A stretch of 43,981 nucleotides of DNA from Peptococcaceae bacterium (lineage in GTDB: Bacteria; Bacillota; UBA994). The notes below the pieces were generated by a model, which was not told where the DNA came from, did no database searches, and saw only the letters and a program-made list of their open reading frames with translations. This document shows positions 1 through 7,968 of the stretch, in pieces (positions within the stretch are counted from its first letter, which is position 1; the number at the start of each line of letters is the position of its first letter). A program made the translations under genes and the position numbers. The stretch spans positions 1-43,981 of the forward strand of contig JAGXSS010000035.1 in assembly GCA_018334055.1 (NCBI GenBank), read 5' to 3'.

Positions 1-3
1 CTC

Positions 4-572
4 TTAAAATCGGTCATAGTCCTGCTGGCTGGCTGGCCGCGCTCTTACCGGCTCCGCGTTCCCAGCATTCGCGTGTGGAACATTCGCGTCATTATAGGTC
101 CCAATGTAGTCAACGAGCATCCCCACCGTGAGGGTCTCAAAGTCCTGCAGAGTTAATCCTCGCAGTAGCGCCCCCACCATGATGGTTTCCGTAGTAAGGG
201 CAGGACTAGCTCCAGTTTCGTGGCTCCCGCCCTCTACTTTTTTTTTGTACCCATGAGGCTGGCTGCCAGGAGGTCGACCGTCTCGCGCAGGACTTCGTCT
301 AGCGGGAACTCGCTAAACTGGTCGAGCCAGACTTCAGGCTCCGGGATGGACGGGTCCGCAGTTTTGGCCATCACCCAGACCAGGTTATAGAACAATTCGA
401 GGTCGAGCGCGTCGTAGTTTTCCAGTTCACCCGTCGTGACGTTGATCGCTTTTTCTAGCTTGAGCAGATCTTTCAACGCATCGCGCTGGAACTGGGCCTT
501 GTAGCGCAGCAAATAAGCGGCGGTACTCTTGAAACGCACCGCCCGCCCGTCAATTATGATTGTTTTCTCCAT
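4..572 (-). CDS. Tail assembly chaperone G-T fusion (made by -1 frameshift)
   Basis: Long form of the tail assembly chaperone, which in lambda-like siphoviruses binds the tape measure protein and recruits major tail protein during tail assembly. Translation starts at 572, follows the G frame to the A-run at 238-246, slips back one base and continues to a TAA at 4-6, giving about 189 residues. I translated the downstream frame by hand. It stays open from the slip site, contains a segment reading LRGLTLQDFETLTVGMLVDY and ends in QQDYDRF, typical of the T half. An in-frame ATG at 178-180 has no good ribosome binding site, which also favours the fusion. The tape measure gene expected next lies outside the window. 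That the fusion is made is an inference from the sequence and from the conserved behaviour of the family. Confidence 0.85.
191..246 (-). promoter_or_regulatory. -1 ribosomal frameshift signal (slippery A-run plus stem-loop)
   Basis: On the minus strand nine A residues occupy 246-238. In the zero frame they read as the heptamer A AAA AAA (246-240), followed by AAG and the stop TAG. About six bases after the heptamer a stem can form between AGGGCGGG (233-226) and CCTGCCCT (204-197), 8 bp with one G-U pair. It is extended by GTAG (237-234) with CTAC (194-191). A shift of one base backward joins the G frame to the open T frame. Heptamer, spacing and stem fit a programmed -1 site. Efficiency cannot be read from the sequence. 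Confidence 0.8.
234..572 (-). CDS. Tail assembly chaperone G (short form)
   Basis: Zero-frame product of the G/G-T locus, 112 residues ending in a lysine run directly before TAG. It lies just downstream of the major tail protein, the standard position for this chaperone in phi13/HK97-type tails. The protein is acidic and mostly helical in character, with no recognisable catalytic motif. The function is assigned from gene order, size, and the slippery A-run at its 3' end that opens into a T-like frame. In the family the short form is made in large excess over the fusion. Confidence 0.85.
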   Translation of the reverse strand: MEKTIIIDGRAVRFKSTAAYLLRYKAQFQRDALKDLLKLEKAINVTTGELENYDALDLELFYNLVWVMAKTADPSIPEPEVWLDQFSEFPLDEVLRETVDLLAASLMGTKKK

Positions 573-583
573 GTGGATTACCC

Positions 584-1147
584 CTACGGTGTCAGGGGCA
601 CAAAGGTATACACAGCAGTGAAAAAGTTGTTATAGCCAGTTTTGCCAGCTTGCAGTTTAGCCTTAACAAAGCCGGTGCCCGGCGCGGGGCTGGCCATCAG
701 GTTCAGCGTTTCGGTCCCAACCTCTACCGCGGCTGCTGTCGTTGTACCCGTCAGCGCGGGCCGACGCACGTGCACATAGTACAGTACATACCGCGTTGCG
801 TTAACGTCGCCGTTAAACTCGAACAAAAGCGCGATCGGCTTGGGACGGGCGTTAACGTCCTCAAACAGACCCTCGTTCTTGTCGAGCCTGTCACCCAGCA
901 CGGCGATGCGGAAGGCGTCTGGCATTAGCGCCATTTCGAGTGAGCCTTCATAGCCCTGGTTGGACTCGACACTAAAGTACAGGCCGTCATCCGCGTAAAA
1001 TTCCGCCTTTTCGCCTTTAGGCTCCAGCGTGATACTAACACCGCCGGGTATGGGCACGGGGGTCGCATACGTGAGCGTCCCGCCAGTTTCGGTTGCCACG
1101 GCGTAATGTACATTCTTCAAGCCGTACTTAACTTTGTTGGTAGACAT
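584..1147 (-). CDS. Major tail protein, phi13 type
   Basis: Structural protein that polymerises into the phage tail tube. It has 187 residues, matching the phi13-type major tail family, with a family-like N-terminus (KYGLKNVHYA) and the segment GEKAEFYADDG. The ATG is preceded by AGGGAGGTG at good spacing. It sits between the tail terminator-like gene and the G/G-T chaperones, the canonical order. Family assignment is from recognition of the sequence pattern plus position. Confidence 0.85.
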   Translation of the reverse strand: MSTNKVKYGLKNVHYAVATETGGTLTYATPVPIPGGVSITLEPKGEKAEFYADDGLYFSVESNQGYEGSLEMALMPDAFRIAVLGDRLDKNEGLFEDVNARPKPIALLFEFNGDVNATRYVLYYVHVRRPALTGTTTAAAVEVGTETLNLMASPAPGTGFVKAKLQAGKTGYNNFFTAVYTFVPLTP

Positions 1148-1158
1148 AAGGCACCTCC

Positions 1159-1470
1159 CTAGATTTGTATTTCATAAACGACTTGGTAGAGCTTTTCGCT
1201 GGGTATCCACGTCTCGCGCTTATCGTAGAATATTTCATTCGCGGTCAATGCCGCTTCAACTAAAACTTCCCTTGCGGCGTCTTTGCGCAGGGAGTATAGC
1301 TCCACCTGGTAATTAGTGCGGGGATAATAGACGGTATTGTCCGCCGCGAAGTTGTCGCTACCTTCAGCAAAATATACGAGATAGGGCAGCTCAGGCGGGG
1401 CTGCCCCAAAATTTGAATACGCCACCGGCAAGCCCGTGGCAGTGAGGATATCGTATAGTCTAGCCGCCAC
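1159..1470 (-). CDS. Tail terminator/completion-like protein
   Basis: A 103-residue protein beginning MAARLYDILTATGLPVAYSN. In this module the gene between the HK97 gp10-type protein and the major tail protein usually encodes the protein that caps the head-proximal end of the tail. The start overlaps the upstream gene by 11 bp, indicating translational coupling. No catalytic motif is visible. The role is inferred from size, position and the general alpha/beta pattern. Confidence 0.6.
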   Translation of the reverse strand: MAARLYDILTATGLPVAYSNFGAAPPELPYLVYFAEGSDNFAADNTVYYPRTNYQVELYSLRKDAAREVLVEAALTANEIFYDKRETWIPSEKLYQVVYEIQI

Positions 1471-1840
1471 GCCTGATCACCTCCTCTACCGCCGCAAAGT
1501 AACCAGCCGCTACCTTATCGCCAACAGGGTCAATGTGCGGCTGTGCCCGTGTCCTGCCACCGTCCCTGGTGGCGTGGCCGTGCTCCAACAGGTGGGTGAG
1601 CCGAGGGCGTGCCTTGTTGTGCAAAATAAACCGCATCGGGCCTCTGTAAGTGTGCGCTACCCTCACGCTCCAACCACGCCTATATCTACCTGTTCGCTTT
1701 GGGCTTGCGCTGAGGAGCTCAGCTGCACCTTCGCGCGTGACGCGTTCGCCAGCAGTGTTCATACCCTCCACGATGTCGGCGGTGTATGTGTCCAGTCGAG
1801 CCATGATCTCCTTGCTCAACTGGTCGACCTTAATTGCCAT
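1460..1840 (-). CDS. HK97 gp10-family neck/tail protein
   Basis: A 126-residue basic protein of the HK97 gp10 type, thought to act at the head-tail junction. The pattern KRTGRYRRGWSVR followed by a segment ending LLEHGHATRDGG matches the family hallmark of a K-x-T-G-x-L/Y...GW stretch and a late LE-x-GH motif. I chose the ATG at 1840 because GAGGGGGGGAGT lies directly upstream. An in-frame upstream start at 1879 would lack this site. Confidence 0.75.
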   Translation of the reverse strand: MAIKVDQLSKEIMARLDTYTADIVEGMNTAGERVTREGAAELLSASPKRTGRYRRGWSVRVAHTYRGPMRFILHNKARPRLTHLLEHGHATRDGGRTRAQPHIDPVGDKVAAGYFAAVEEVIRRGG

Positions 1841-1860
1841 TTGACTCCCCCCCTCACCCT

Positions 1861-2184
1861 CTACACGCGTTCTACACACATCAATGTTAGCTCCCGCTTT
1901 CTGCCGTCCACATCAAGCACTGAGTGGATATCAAACGTCCTGGTACCTTCCAACACGCGCATGGCGGGAACAATGCCCGGCCGGTGGCGAATACGGATGC
2001 GGTGTGTCACCTCGGCGTTGACCCGAGCGGCATCGAAAAACTCCCTGCCAGAAATAGCCTCGATTTGCGCGCAGACTGTTGCGGTATCGCTCCATGTTTC
2101 GCTCACTACGCCTAGACTGTCTTGGGTCAAAGTCGGGGCTTGCAGTGTGATCTGGTGCCGCAGTTTCCCGATCTTCATCACCAT
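1861..2184 (-). CDS. Phage head closure / head-tail joining protein
   Basis: A 107-residue protein starting with KIGKLRHQITLQAP, a pattern typical of SPP1 gp16/HK97-type head closure proteins, which seal the connector after DNA packaging. Mostly beta-strand character with a later DVDGRKRELTLMC strand. It overlaps the upstream connector gene by 7 bp. The start may be the ATG at 2184 or the second ATG two codons later. Confidence 0.75.
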   Translation of the reverse strand: MVMKIGKLRHQITLQAPTLTQDSLGVVSETWSDTATVCAQIEAISGREFFDAARVNAEVTHRIRIRHRPGIVPAMRVLEGTRTFDIHSVLDVDGRKRELTLMCVERV

Positions 2185-2462
2185 TCCACCCTCCTGTATG
2201 AAAAGAGAAGCGCCTTTAACACCTCTGTCAGCGCACTGGTATTCAACTCATTCCGCTCCTCATAGAGCTTGGAAACAGCAAAGTAAATGGCGTGTTTGAC
2301 CGGCTCCGGTACGTCTGCAAACTCAGCTAAAGGGAAACGGAGGATACCTGCTACGATATCCTCCGCTGCCACAATGAAGCTTTCGATGAGCGCATCCTCG
2401 GCATTTGACTCGACTCTTAACCAGGCCTTTGTATTTTCAAGTGTGACGACCAATGCGCCCAC
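2178..2462 (-). CDS. Head-tail connector (gp6-like)
   Basis: A 94-residue, mainly helical protein directly downstream of the capsid gene. Its opening VTLENTKAWLRVESNAEDAL and the later segment VKHAIYFAVSKLYEERNEL match the gp6/gp15-like connector family, which forms a ring under the portal. An AGGAGG-like site precedes the ATG. Coupled to the head closure gene by overlap. Confidence 0.8.
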   Translation of the reverse strand: MGALVVTLENTKAWLRVESNAEDALIESFIVAAEDIVAGILRFPLAEFADVPEPVKHAIYFAVSKLYEERNELNTSALTEVLKALLFSYRRVEW

Positions 2463-2471
2463 CTCCTTTTA

Positions 2472-3665
2472 CTACACTTTCTGCTGCAGCACCTTGATGG
2501 CTTCGGCCAGGATCAGCTTGCCGTCCACTCTCTGTGTTGCCTTAAAGCCTACCTGCCCAGTTGCCGCAAAAAGCTCGTTCAGCCGCTGGAAGGCTCTGCC
2601 CTGTCTATCTGCAACCCAGTAATAGCCGAAGTCGCCAAAGGCAATCGTCTTAGCTGACGCCGCAATGATCGGGACATAGGCCGAGGTTCTGACGGGCCGG
2701 TTAAGGATGGTGTCCGGCTGCCCCGCCTGCACCGAAGGCTGCCAGAGGTACTGGCCGGTGGCATCCTTTAGCTTTCTGATGGCCTTGACGGTGGCGTCGT
2801 TCATCACAAAGACGGCATTTTTGCGGTAAGGTGCTTTGAGCGCGTAGAATAGGTCGATCACTTCATCAACAGTTATTGCCGTTGCTGCTGCTGTGGTACC
2901 TCCAAGCTGCGCGCCGCCGGTGGCGTTAAAAATGCCGGTAGGTTTTCCGGTTCCATTCCCAATGAAGAAAGCTTCCTCTTCCTTGGCGCCGATCCGTCTG
3001 GCAAATTCCTTGGCGATATAGGACTCCAAGTTAAAAACACTATCATTAAGGAGTTCTTCTGAAACCTTAATCATAGTGGCGAGCTTGTAGGCTCCGATAG
3101 AAACCTGCCCGAAGGCGTCATCCGATTCTGGAATCGCTCCTTCTTCATCTACCCAGGAAGCCGTTCCCTTGGTGGCGACAACGGGGATTTTCTTGTCTCC
3201 GGAGGAGGTGGTGATAACCTTTGCCAGCTGCCGGAAGATGTTTTCTTCTTCGAGGCTCTTAATTAAGGTTCTTTCAAATTCGTCCGGAACCAGGAAGCCA
3301 CCCTCACTGTCAGTGCCAATCTGCAGCGCATTCTGCACATCAAAGCTATGCTTGTTTCTCATGGCTCTCCAAAAAGCTTGCTTGTACTCATCCGTAGCTC
3401 TGCCTGCCTTAAACTCACCATTCGGTGCAGGCCGACCGGTAATCGGAGAATTCACCGGCTTTGCCAGCTCCAGCTCGATGCTGTGCTGTCTTTCAAGTCT
3501 GTTGATCTCCTTTCCAAGATTCACGACTTCCGCCTCCATTTTTTCATAGGCCGCAGTGTCCTCGGCGGAGATCAGCCCATCACCGCCTCTTTTGGCATCA
3601 AGAAAGGTCTTTGCCGTTTCCCACGCTTTAGTTCTTTTTTCGCGCAGCTCTACAATTTTACTCAT
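2472..3665 (-). CDS. Major capsid protein, HK97 fold
   Basis: Structural subunit of the icosahedral head, 397 residues. Residues about 1-70 form a charged, heptad-like coiled coil (delta domain/scaffold), normally removed by the prohead protease encoded next door. The rest contains family-typical segments such as IGTDSEGGFLVPDEFE, EEEAFFIGNGTGKPTG and FGDFGYYWVADR. The order portal, ClpP-like protease, capsid is the HK97 head module. An AGGGAGGA-type site precedes the ATG. Confidence 0.93.
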   Translation of the reverse strand: MSKIVELREKRTKAWETAKTFLDAKRGGDGLISAEDTAAYEKMEAEVVNLGKEINRLERQHSIELELAKPVNSPITGRPAPNGEFKAGRATDEYKQAFWRAMRNKHSFDVQNALQIGTDSEGGFLVPDEFERTLIKSLEEENIFRQLAKVITTSSGDKKIPVVATKGTASWVDEEGAIPESDDAFGQVSIGAYKLATMIKVSEELLNDSVFNLESYIAKEFARRIGAKEEEAFFIGNGTGKPTGIFNATGGAQLGGTTAAATAITVDEVIDLFYALKAPYRKNAVFVMNDATVKAIRKLKDATGQYLWQPSVQAGQPDTILNRPVRTSAYVPIIAASAKTIAFGDFGYYWVADRQGRAFQRLNELFAATGQVGFKATQRVDGKLILAEAIKVLQQKV

Positions 3666-3679
3666 TTTTGAATTCCTCC

Positions 3680-4369
3680 CTAAGATTTTAGTAGTTCTAA
3701 TCTCCTGTCGAGATCGGTAATGGGTTTACCGGTCTGCCTTTCTTTGCGCGGCAGCTTGCTCATTAATGAGTTGACTACCGCCATTTTGCTGAAGATTGCT
3801 CCCTCGTTTATAGGGGCCGACTTATCCGCCTGCCAAAACATGATCTGGTCGGCAAAGCCAAGCTCCACAGCCTTTTTAGCGTTAAACCAACTCTCGACAT
3901 CCATCAGGTGCGACAACTTGACTCTTGATAGGCCGGTCTTTAGCTCATAGGCATTGATGATGCTTTCCTTCACCTCGCCGAGCATGCCAATGGCCTTTTC
4001 CATTTCCTCCGTATCGCCAAAGGCGATGGTCATGGGATTGTGGATCATCATCATGGACACCGGAGACATTAAAACCTCCCCGCCGGCCATAGCAATGACA
4101 GACGCCGCACTGGCGGCAATCCCGTCGATTTTCACCGTAACCTTGCCCTTGTAATCCATCAGCATGTTGTAAATCTGGCTTGCCGCAAAGACATCGCCCC
4201 CCGGGGAGTTTATCCAGATGGTGATATCTCCGTTGCCGCTTAAGAGCTCTGCCTTGAATTGCTTGGGGGTTACCTCATCGCCAAACCAGGTTTCCTCGGC
4301 GATGGCCCCGTCAAGGTAGAGGGTTCGATCATCTCCGTTTCTGACCCAGTTCCAAAATTTCTTGTTCAA
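3680..4369 (-). CDS. ClpP-like prohead maturation protease
   Basis: Serine protease of the ClpP/SppA-like phage family that processes the capsid delta domain. The segment ITIWINSPGGDVFAA and the following GIAASAASVIAMAGG carry the oxyanion and nucleophile (serine) regions. MMMIHNPM supplies the catalytic histidine. I propose the TTG at 4369 (229 residues, beginning NKKFWNWVRN) because GGAGG lies nine bases upstream and the product then begins like known members. An ATG at 4426 would extend it deeper into the portal gene. It overlaps the portal 3' end by 41 bp. Confidence 0.88.
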   Translation of the reverse strand: MNKKFWNWVRNGDDRTLYLDGAIAEETWFGDEVTPKQFKAELLSGNGDITIWINSPGGDVFAASQIYNMLMDYKGKVTVKIDGIAASAASVIAMAGGEVLMSPVSMMMIHNPMTIAFGDTEEMEKAIGMLGEVKESIINAYELKTGLSRVKLSHLMDVESWFNAKKAVELGFADQIMFWQADKSAPINEGAIFSKMAVVNSLMSKLPRKERQTGKPITDLDRRLELLKS

Positions 4370-5597
4370 GGTTCCCTGCCTCCGTTCCCATGTTGTTTTT
4401 ATTGGCGAATGCACCTGCGTCCGCAAGCTTAGTCATGTTGCCGTTGATCAAGTACAGATCACCTCCTAGCTCCTCCGGAATGCGGTTCATGTTCTCAAGC
4501 TCCCGGATGTCATTTGAGGACATCCACCCGTTTTGCCGGGCTGTAGCATAGCCGTTCATGCGGCTTTGATAGTCACCGCGAAGCAGCCCGTCCACGTTGA
4601 ACTTGATGAAGAACTCCCTCTTTTCAGCGGCGGGAAGTAGCGCCCTCTGCAGCGCCTGCTCCCAGCGGACCACCCAGGGGTCGAGGGTATATTTCACAAA
4701 CTCCAGGCTTTGCTGCTCGATATTAGAAAAGCTGGATTTCTCAAGATCGCCTATCATGTGCGGCGGTATCCTGAAAATTCTAGCTATCTCGGTGATTTGG
4801 AATTTGCGGGTGGCGATAAACTGTGCCTGTTCAGGTGGGATGCCCATGCTCTGAAACTTCATGCCTTCCTCAAGGACAGCCACACGGTGCGCATTACTAC
4901 TGCCTTGGTATACTGCGTTCCAGCTATCCCTTACCCGTTTTGGGTCCTTAACAACACCCGGATGCTCCAGTACACCGCCCGGATTGGCGCCATTGGCGAA
5001 GAACTTAGCTCCATATTCCTCTGTGGCGATGGCCATGCCGATGGCGTTTTTAGCCATGGCAATTGGCGAGTAGCCGACGAGGCCATCGAAGCCAAGGCCG
5101 GGGATATGCACGACCTCCTCTCTGCGAAGGATGGCTGTGCCTTCGTCCTTTCTGTACTCATAAAAAAGCTCACCGCCGGCTGTTCTATCCACGACCATCC
5201 TGTCAGGCAGCAGAGGATAGAGTGAAAGTACATTGCCTCTGCCATCGCGCACAATTTGGGCATAGGCATTTCCCCACAATAAAAGATGACTCATCAGTGT
5301 TTCTCTAAACACGAAGGAAGTCATCTCGGGGTTTGGCTCGTCATGGAGCAGGGAATATAGGCGATGATTTTTTGCTTTTTCTTTACCACCCGCAGTGTGC
5401 TTGTAGGTGTGTAGCGGCAAGCTCGCCAGCGTTTCAGCCAAGATTCTGACGCAAGCATAAACCGCTGTAGTCTGCATGGCGGTTCTCTCGTTGACGGTCT
5501 TGCCCGACGTGGTGCCACCAAATAGGAACGAGAGCCCGCAACATAAACGGTTCTTGGGCTTATCTCTTGAGCCGAACAATCCTTTTAGTAGGTTCAT
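4329..5597 (-). CDS. Portal protein, HK97 type
   Basis: Dodecameric portal at the unique capsid vertex through which DNA enters and leaves; about 422 residues, normal for the family. Recognisable segments include TTAVYACVRILAETLASLPL, LLWGNAYAQIVRDG and RIPPHMIGDLEKSSFSNIEQ. The ATG at 5597 has GGAGGTG upstream and is preferred over an in-frame start at 5627. The gene is separated from the large terminase gene, its usual direct neighbour, by an opposite-strand gene at 5689-6093. Confidence 0.93.
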   Translation of the reverse strand: MNLLKGLFGSRDKPKNRLCCGLSFLFGGTTSGKTVNERTAMQTTAVYACVRILAETLASLPLHTYKHTAGGKEKAKNHRLYSLLHDEPNPEMTSFVFRETLMSHLLLWGNAYAQIVRDGRGNVLSLYPLLPDRMVVDRTAGGELFYEYRKDEGTAILRREEVVHIPGLGFDGLVGYSPIAMAKNAIGMAIATEEYGAKFFANGANPGGVLEHPGVVKDPKRVRDSWNAVYQGSSNAHRVAVLEEGMKFQSMGIPPEQAQFIATRKFQITEIARIFRIPPHMIGDLEKSSFSNIEQQSLEFVKYTLDPWVVRWEQALQRALLPAAEKREFFIKFNVDGLLRGDYQSRMNGYATARQNGWMSSNDIRELENMNRIPEELGGDLYLINGNMTKLADAGAFANKNNMGTEAGNLEQEILELGQKRR

Positions 5598-5620
5598 AGG
5601 CTTCACCTCCAAAAAAAGCT

Positions 5621-5673
5621 TTGACATATTAAATCACGGGCGTTATAATGTATATGCTAATTAACGACCGTGA
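5621..5673 (+). promoter_or_regulatory. Consensus promoter with overlapping dyad (moron operator)
   Basis: TTGACA at 5621-5626 and TATAAT at 5644-5649 are separated by exactly 17 bp, a perfect sigma-A-type promoter. A 12-bp inverted repeat with one mismatch, TCACGGGCGTTA (5634-5645) and TAACGACCGTGA (5662-5673), straddles the -10 box and the expected start near 5656. The first arm lies upstream of the start site, so the dyad acts more plausibly as a DNA operator than as an mRNA hairpin. The regulator is unknown; it could be the gene product itself or a host protein. Confidence 0.8.
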
Positions 5674-5688
5674 AAAGGAGTGTTTGTA

Positions 5689-6093
5689 ATGAAAGCAACA
5701 TTTAACGATTTCCTTGTCGAAAACCCCAATTGTTCAAAGTACGACGGCAACACTGATGCTATTGCTATCTTCGACCTGTTATCGAAAGACGAAAATATCA
5801 TCGGAATGATTGATGCCTCAGAAGCAGGGAAGCCCGCTTTGTCAGCTTGTGTTGACGAAATCGAAGCATTTTTCAACAATCAGCAAAACCCGACATTCTA
5901 TTTGACTGATGACTTTACTCGGCAAGCTGTGGGGCGAATGATTAAAACAATACTCGCTCCATTCAGATACAAAGTCACAGTGCAAAAAGATCTGCCCAAA
6001 GCATTAAAATGCAAATACTTTACTTCTGCATCTTGCTATACCAAATCAGGTACCCCCACAATGAAGGTCATCAGAACAATAGCCGAGGTTTAA
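5689..6093 (+). CDS. Unknown protein, autonomous moron in the late operon
   Basis: A 134-residue protein I do not recognise, encoded against the direction of all surrounding phage genes. AGGAG at 5676-5680 sets the ATG at 5689; a GTG at 5680 would overlap this site. The protein begins MKATFNDFLVENP and contains acidic helical segments, then a basic C-terminal part with KCKYFTSASCYTKSG. It has no signal peptide, membrane segment or catalytic motif. Its composition is visibly AT-richer than the terminase and portal genes. The stop codon overlaps the terminase stop region by 4 bp and no terminator follows, so its transcript would run antisense into terminase. Own promoter, opposite strand, odd composition and an insertion point between two conserved late genes define a moron. 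An anti-defence or lysogenic-conversion role is possible but unproven. Confidence 0.85.
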   Translation: MKATFNDFLVENPNCSKYDGNTDAIAIFDLLSKDENIIGMIDASEAGKPALSACVDEIEAFFNNQQNPTFYLTDDFTRQAVGRMIKTILAPFRYKVTVQKDLPKALKCKYFTSASCYTKSGTPTMKVIRTIAEV

Positions 6094-7694
6094 AGGATCA
6101 GCAAGCCTCTCTCGTCATACACAGAATCACCGCCATTGCCGTTTCCGCAGCGGATGGCCCTATCAAGCGCCATGATGGTCGCAACCGCGCCGTCAATCCT
6201 TTCAGTGGACTTTTCCTTGTCCGGTTTTATGTTGCCGGCAGGGTCAGTTCGAATAAAGATATTATCCATCATCCAGCGCAGTACGGGTTGGCCGCCATGG
6301 GCGAGTTTCCCCTCCAAGGTCAATTTCATCAGCTCCTTGGTGGGTGGGGACATATCTTTGAAGCCTTGACCGAACGGAACGACGGTGAAGCCCTGACCCT
6401 CTAGATTCTGCGTCATTTGCACAGCACCCCAGCGATCAAAGGCGATTTCGCGGAGGTTGTATTTTTTGCTAAGCTCCTCGATAAACCGCTCGATGAAACC
6501 GTAATGCACCACGTTGCCCTCGGTGGTCAACAAGTACCCTTGTTTTTCCCAGAGGTCGTACTGCACATGGTCGCGCCGGACTCTCAGGGTCATGTTCCCC
6601 TCCGGCATCCAGAAGAACGGGAGGACGGCGTATTTCTCCGCCTCGTCCTCCGGCGGGAATACCAGCACGAAGGAAGTAATGTCCGTGGTGGAGGAGAGGT
6701 CAAGGCCGCCGTAGCAAACCCGCCCCTCAAGCGATTTTTCATCAACGGGGAAGGCACAGGCGTCCCATTTCGCCATTGGCATCCAGCGGACCGCCTGCTT
6801 GACCCACTGGTTGAGCCTAAACTGCCGGAAACTGTTCTCCTCGGCGGGGTTTTGCTTCGCGCTTTCGCAGGCTGCTCTGACTTTATCCATGCCGACCGTG
6901 ATGCCTAAGCTGGGGTTCGCTTTCTTCCACACTTTTGGGTCAGTCCAGTCGTCTTCTTCCTTCGCGCCATATATCACCGGATAGAAGGTGGGGTCACGCT
7001 TCCTGCCTTCGAGGACATCCCGCGCTTTTTGGTGCGTCTCGTAGCAGATGCTCTGGGTGTCGGTGCCTGCGGTAGTGATGAGAAAGTAAAGCGGCTGCAT
7101 CCGCGCATCGCCCGAGCCTTTGGTCATCACGTCAACCAACTTGCGGTTTGGTTGGGTGTGCAGTTCGTCAAACACCACCCCGTGGATGTTGAAGCCGTGC
7201 TTTGAATATGCTTCGGCAGAGAGCACCTGATAGAAGCTGTTCGTCGGTAGATACACCAGCCGCTTGGTGGAAGCAAGGAGCTTGACCCGCCGGGTCAGCG
7301 CCGGGCACATCCTGACCATGTCGGCCGCCACCTCAAACACGATGGAAGCCTGCTGGCGGTCGGCGGCGCAACCGTAAACCTCGGCGCGCTGCTCGCCGTC
7401 GCCGCAGGTGAGGAGCAGGGCGATAGCGGCAGCCAGCTCGCTTTTACCCATTTTTTTGGGTATCTCCACATACGCTGTGTTGAACTGCCGGTAGCCGTTG
7501 GGTTTTAGGATGCCGAACAAGTCCCGGACAATCTGCTCCTGCCAGTCAATGAGTTTAAAAGGCTTGCCCGCCCAGGTGCCTTTGGTGTGGTAAAGTTGCT
7601 CTATAAACGCCACTGCATAGTCGGCGGCATCCTTGCTGTAGTGCGAACCATCCGACATGAAGGCGGTGGGCCTGTATTTCTTCAGTGTCCTCAA
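6090..7694 (-). CDS. terL: Terminase large subunit, HK97-like
   Basis: Packaging motor ATPase and nuclease, 534 residues. The Walker A-like motif EIPKKMGKSE is at about residues 77-86 and the Walker B motif VVFDELH at about 173-179. The C-terminal nuclease contains GGLDLSSTTD and, near the end, ERIDGAVATIMAL with acidic residues expected for metal binding. The TTG start at 7694 has GGGAGGAGG upstream. It works with the small subunit at 10517-11095; the intervening accessory genes are typical of this phage group. Confidence 0.95.
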   Translation of the reverse strand: MRTLKKYRPTAFMSDGSHYSKDAADYAVAFIEQLYHTKGTWAGKPFKLIDWQEQIVRDLFGILKPNGYRQFNTAYVEIPKKMGKSELAAAIALLLTCGDGEQRAEVYGCAADRQQASIVFEVAADMVRMCPALTRRVKLLASTKRLVYLPTNSFYQVLSAEAYSKHGFNIHGVVFDELHTQPNRKLVDVMTKGSGDARMQPLYFLITTAGTDTQSICYETHQKARDVLEGRKRDPTFYPVIYGAKEEDDWTDPKVWKKANPSLGITVGMDKVRAACESAKQNPAEENSFRQFRLNQWVKQAVRWMPMAKWDACAFPVDEKSLEGRVCYGGLDLSSTTDITSFVLVFPPEDEAEKYAVLPFFWMPEGNMTLRVRRDHVQYDLWEKQGYLLTTEGNVVHYGFIERFIEELSKKYNLREIAFDRWGAVQMTQNLEGQGFTVVPFGQGFKDMSPPTKELMKLTLEGKLAHGGQPVLRWMMDNIFIRTDPAGNIKPDKEKSTERIDGAVATIMALDRAIRCGNGNGGDSVYDERGLLIL

Positions 7695-7729
7695 TGGTAC
7701 CGCCTCCTCCCGCCAAACAACGGCATAGG

Positions 7730-7752
7730 AAAAGGGCCTCCGCGGGAAGCCC
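7730..7752 (-). terminator. Possible weak rho-independent terminator
   Basis: On the minus strand GGGCTTCC and GGAGGCCC form an 8-bp stem (one G-U pair) with a 3-base CGC loop, followed by TTTT. It lies between the DUF5049 gene and the terminase gene. With only four T residues it may attenuate rather than stop transcription. Confidence 0.4.
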
Positions 7753-7779
7753 CTTGCTTTTGCCGTTTTGCTTTATGAT

Positions 7780-7968
7780 TTATTCACTGTCTTCCGCTTC
7801 TCCTGTCAGGATAAATCGGCTGTATTTGGCCCTATGGTCTTTTAGGTAGAGCACTAGTTCGTGGAAGCCGCGGTCATAGGCTTCCCGCTGAACGTGCGGC
7901 AGATCAAACATGTTGGTAACCCCGCTTGCTCGGATGGAGAGGATTTGCTCTATAATCCGCTCATTCAT
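7780..7968 (-). CDS. DUF5049-family phage protein
   Basis: A 62-residue protein beginning MNERIIEQILSIRASG, followed by TNMFDLPHVQREAYDRGF and ELVLYLKDHRAKYSRFILTG, a pattern I recognise as DUF5049, a small phage family of unknown function found beside terminase genes. The ATG at 7968 overlaps the end of the DUF4314 gene, indicating coupling. A longer in-frame start at 8076 is unlikely because it would lie inside that gene. Confidence 0.75.
   Translation of the reverse strand: MNERIIEQILSIRASGVTNMFDLPHVQREAYDRGFHELVLYLKDHRAKYSRFILTGEAEDSE

Noticed and set aside
1436-2299. Plus-strand open frame of 287 codons
   Set aside because: Antisense to three contiguous, overlapping head-tail genes; the translation looks like non-coding sequence.
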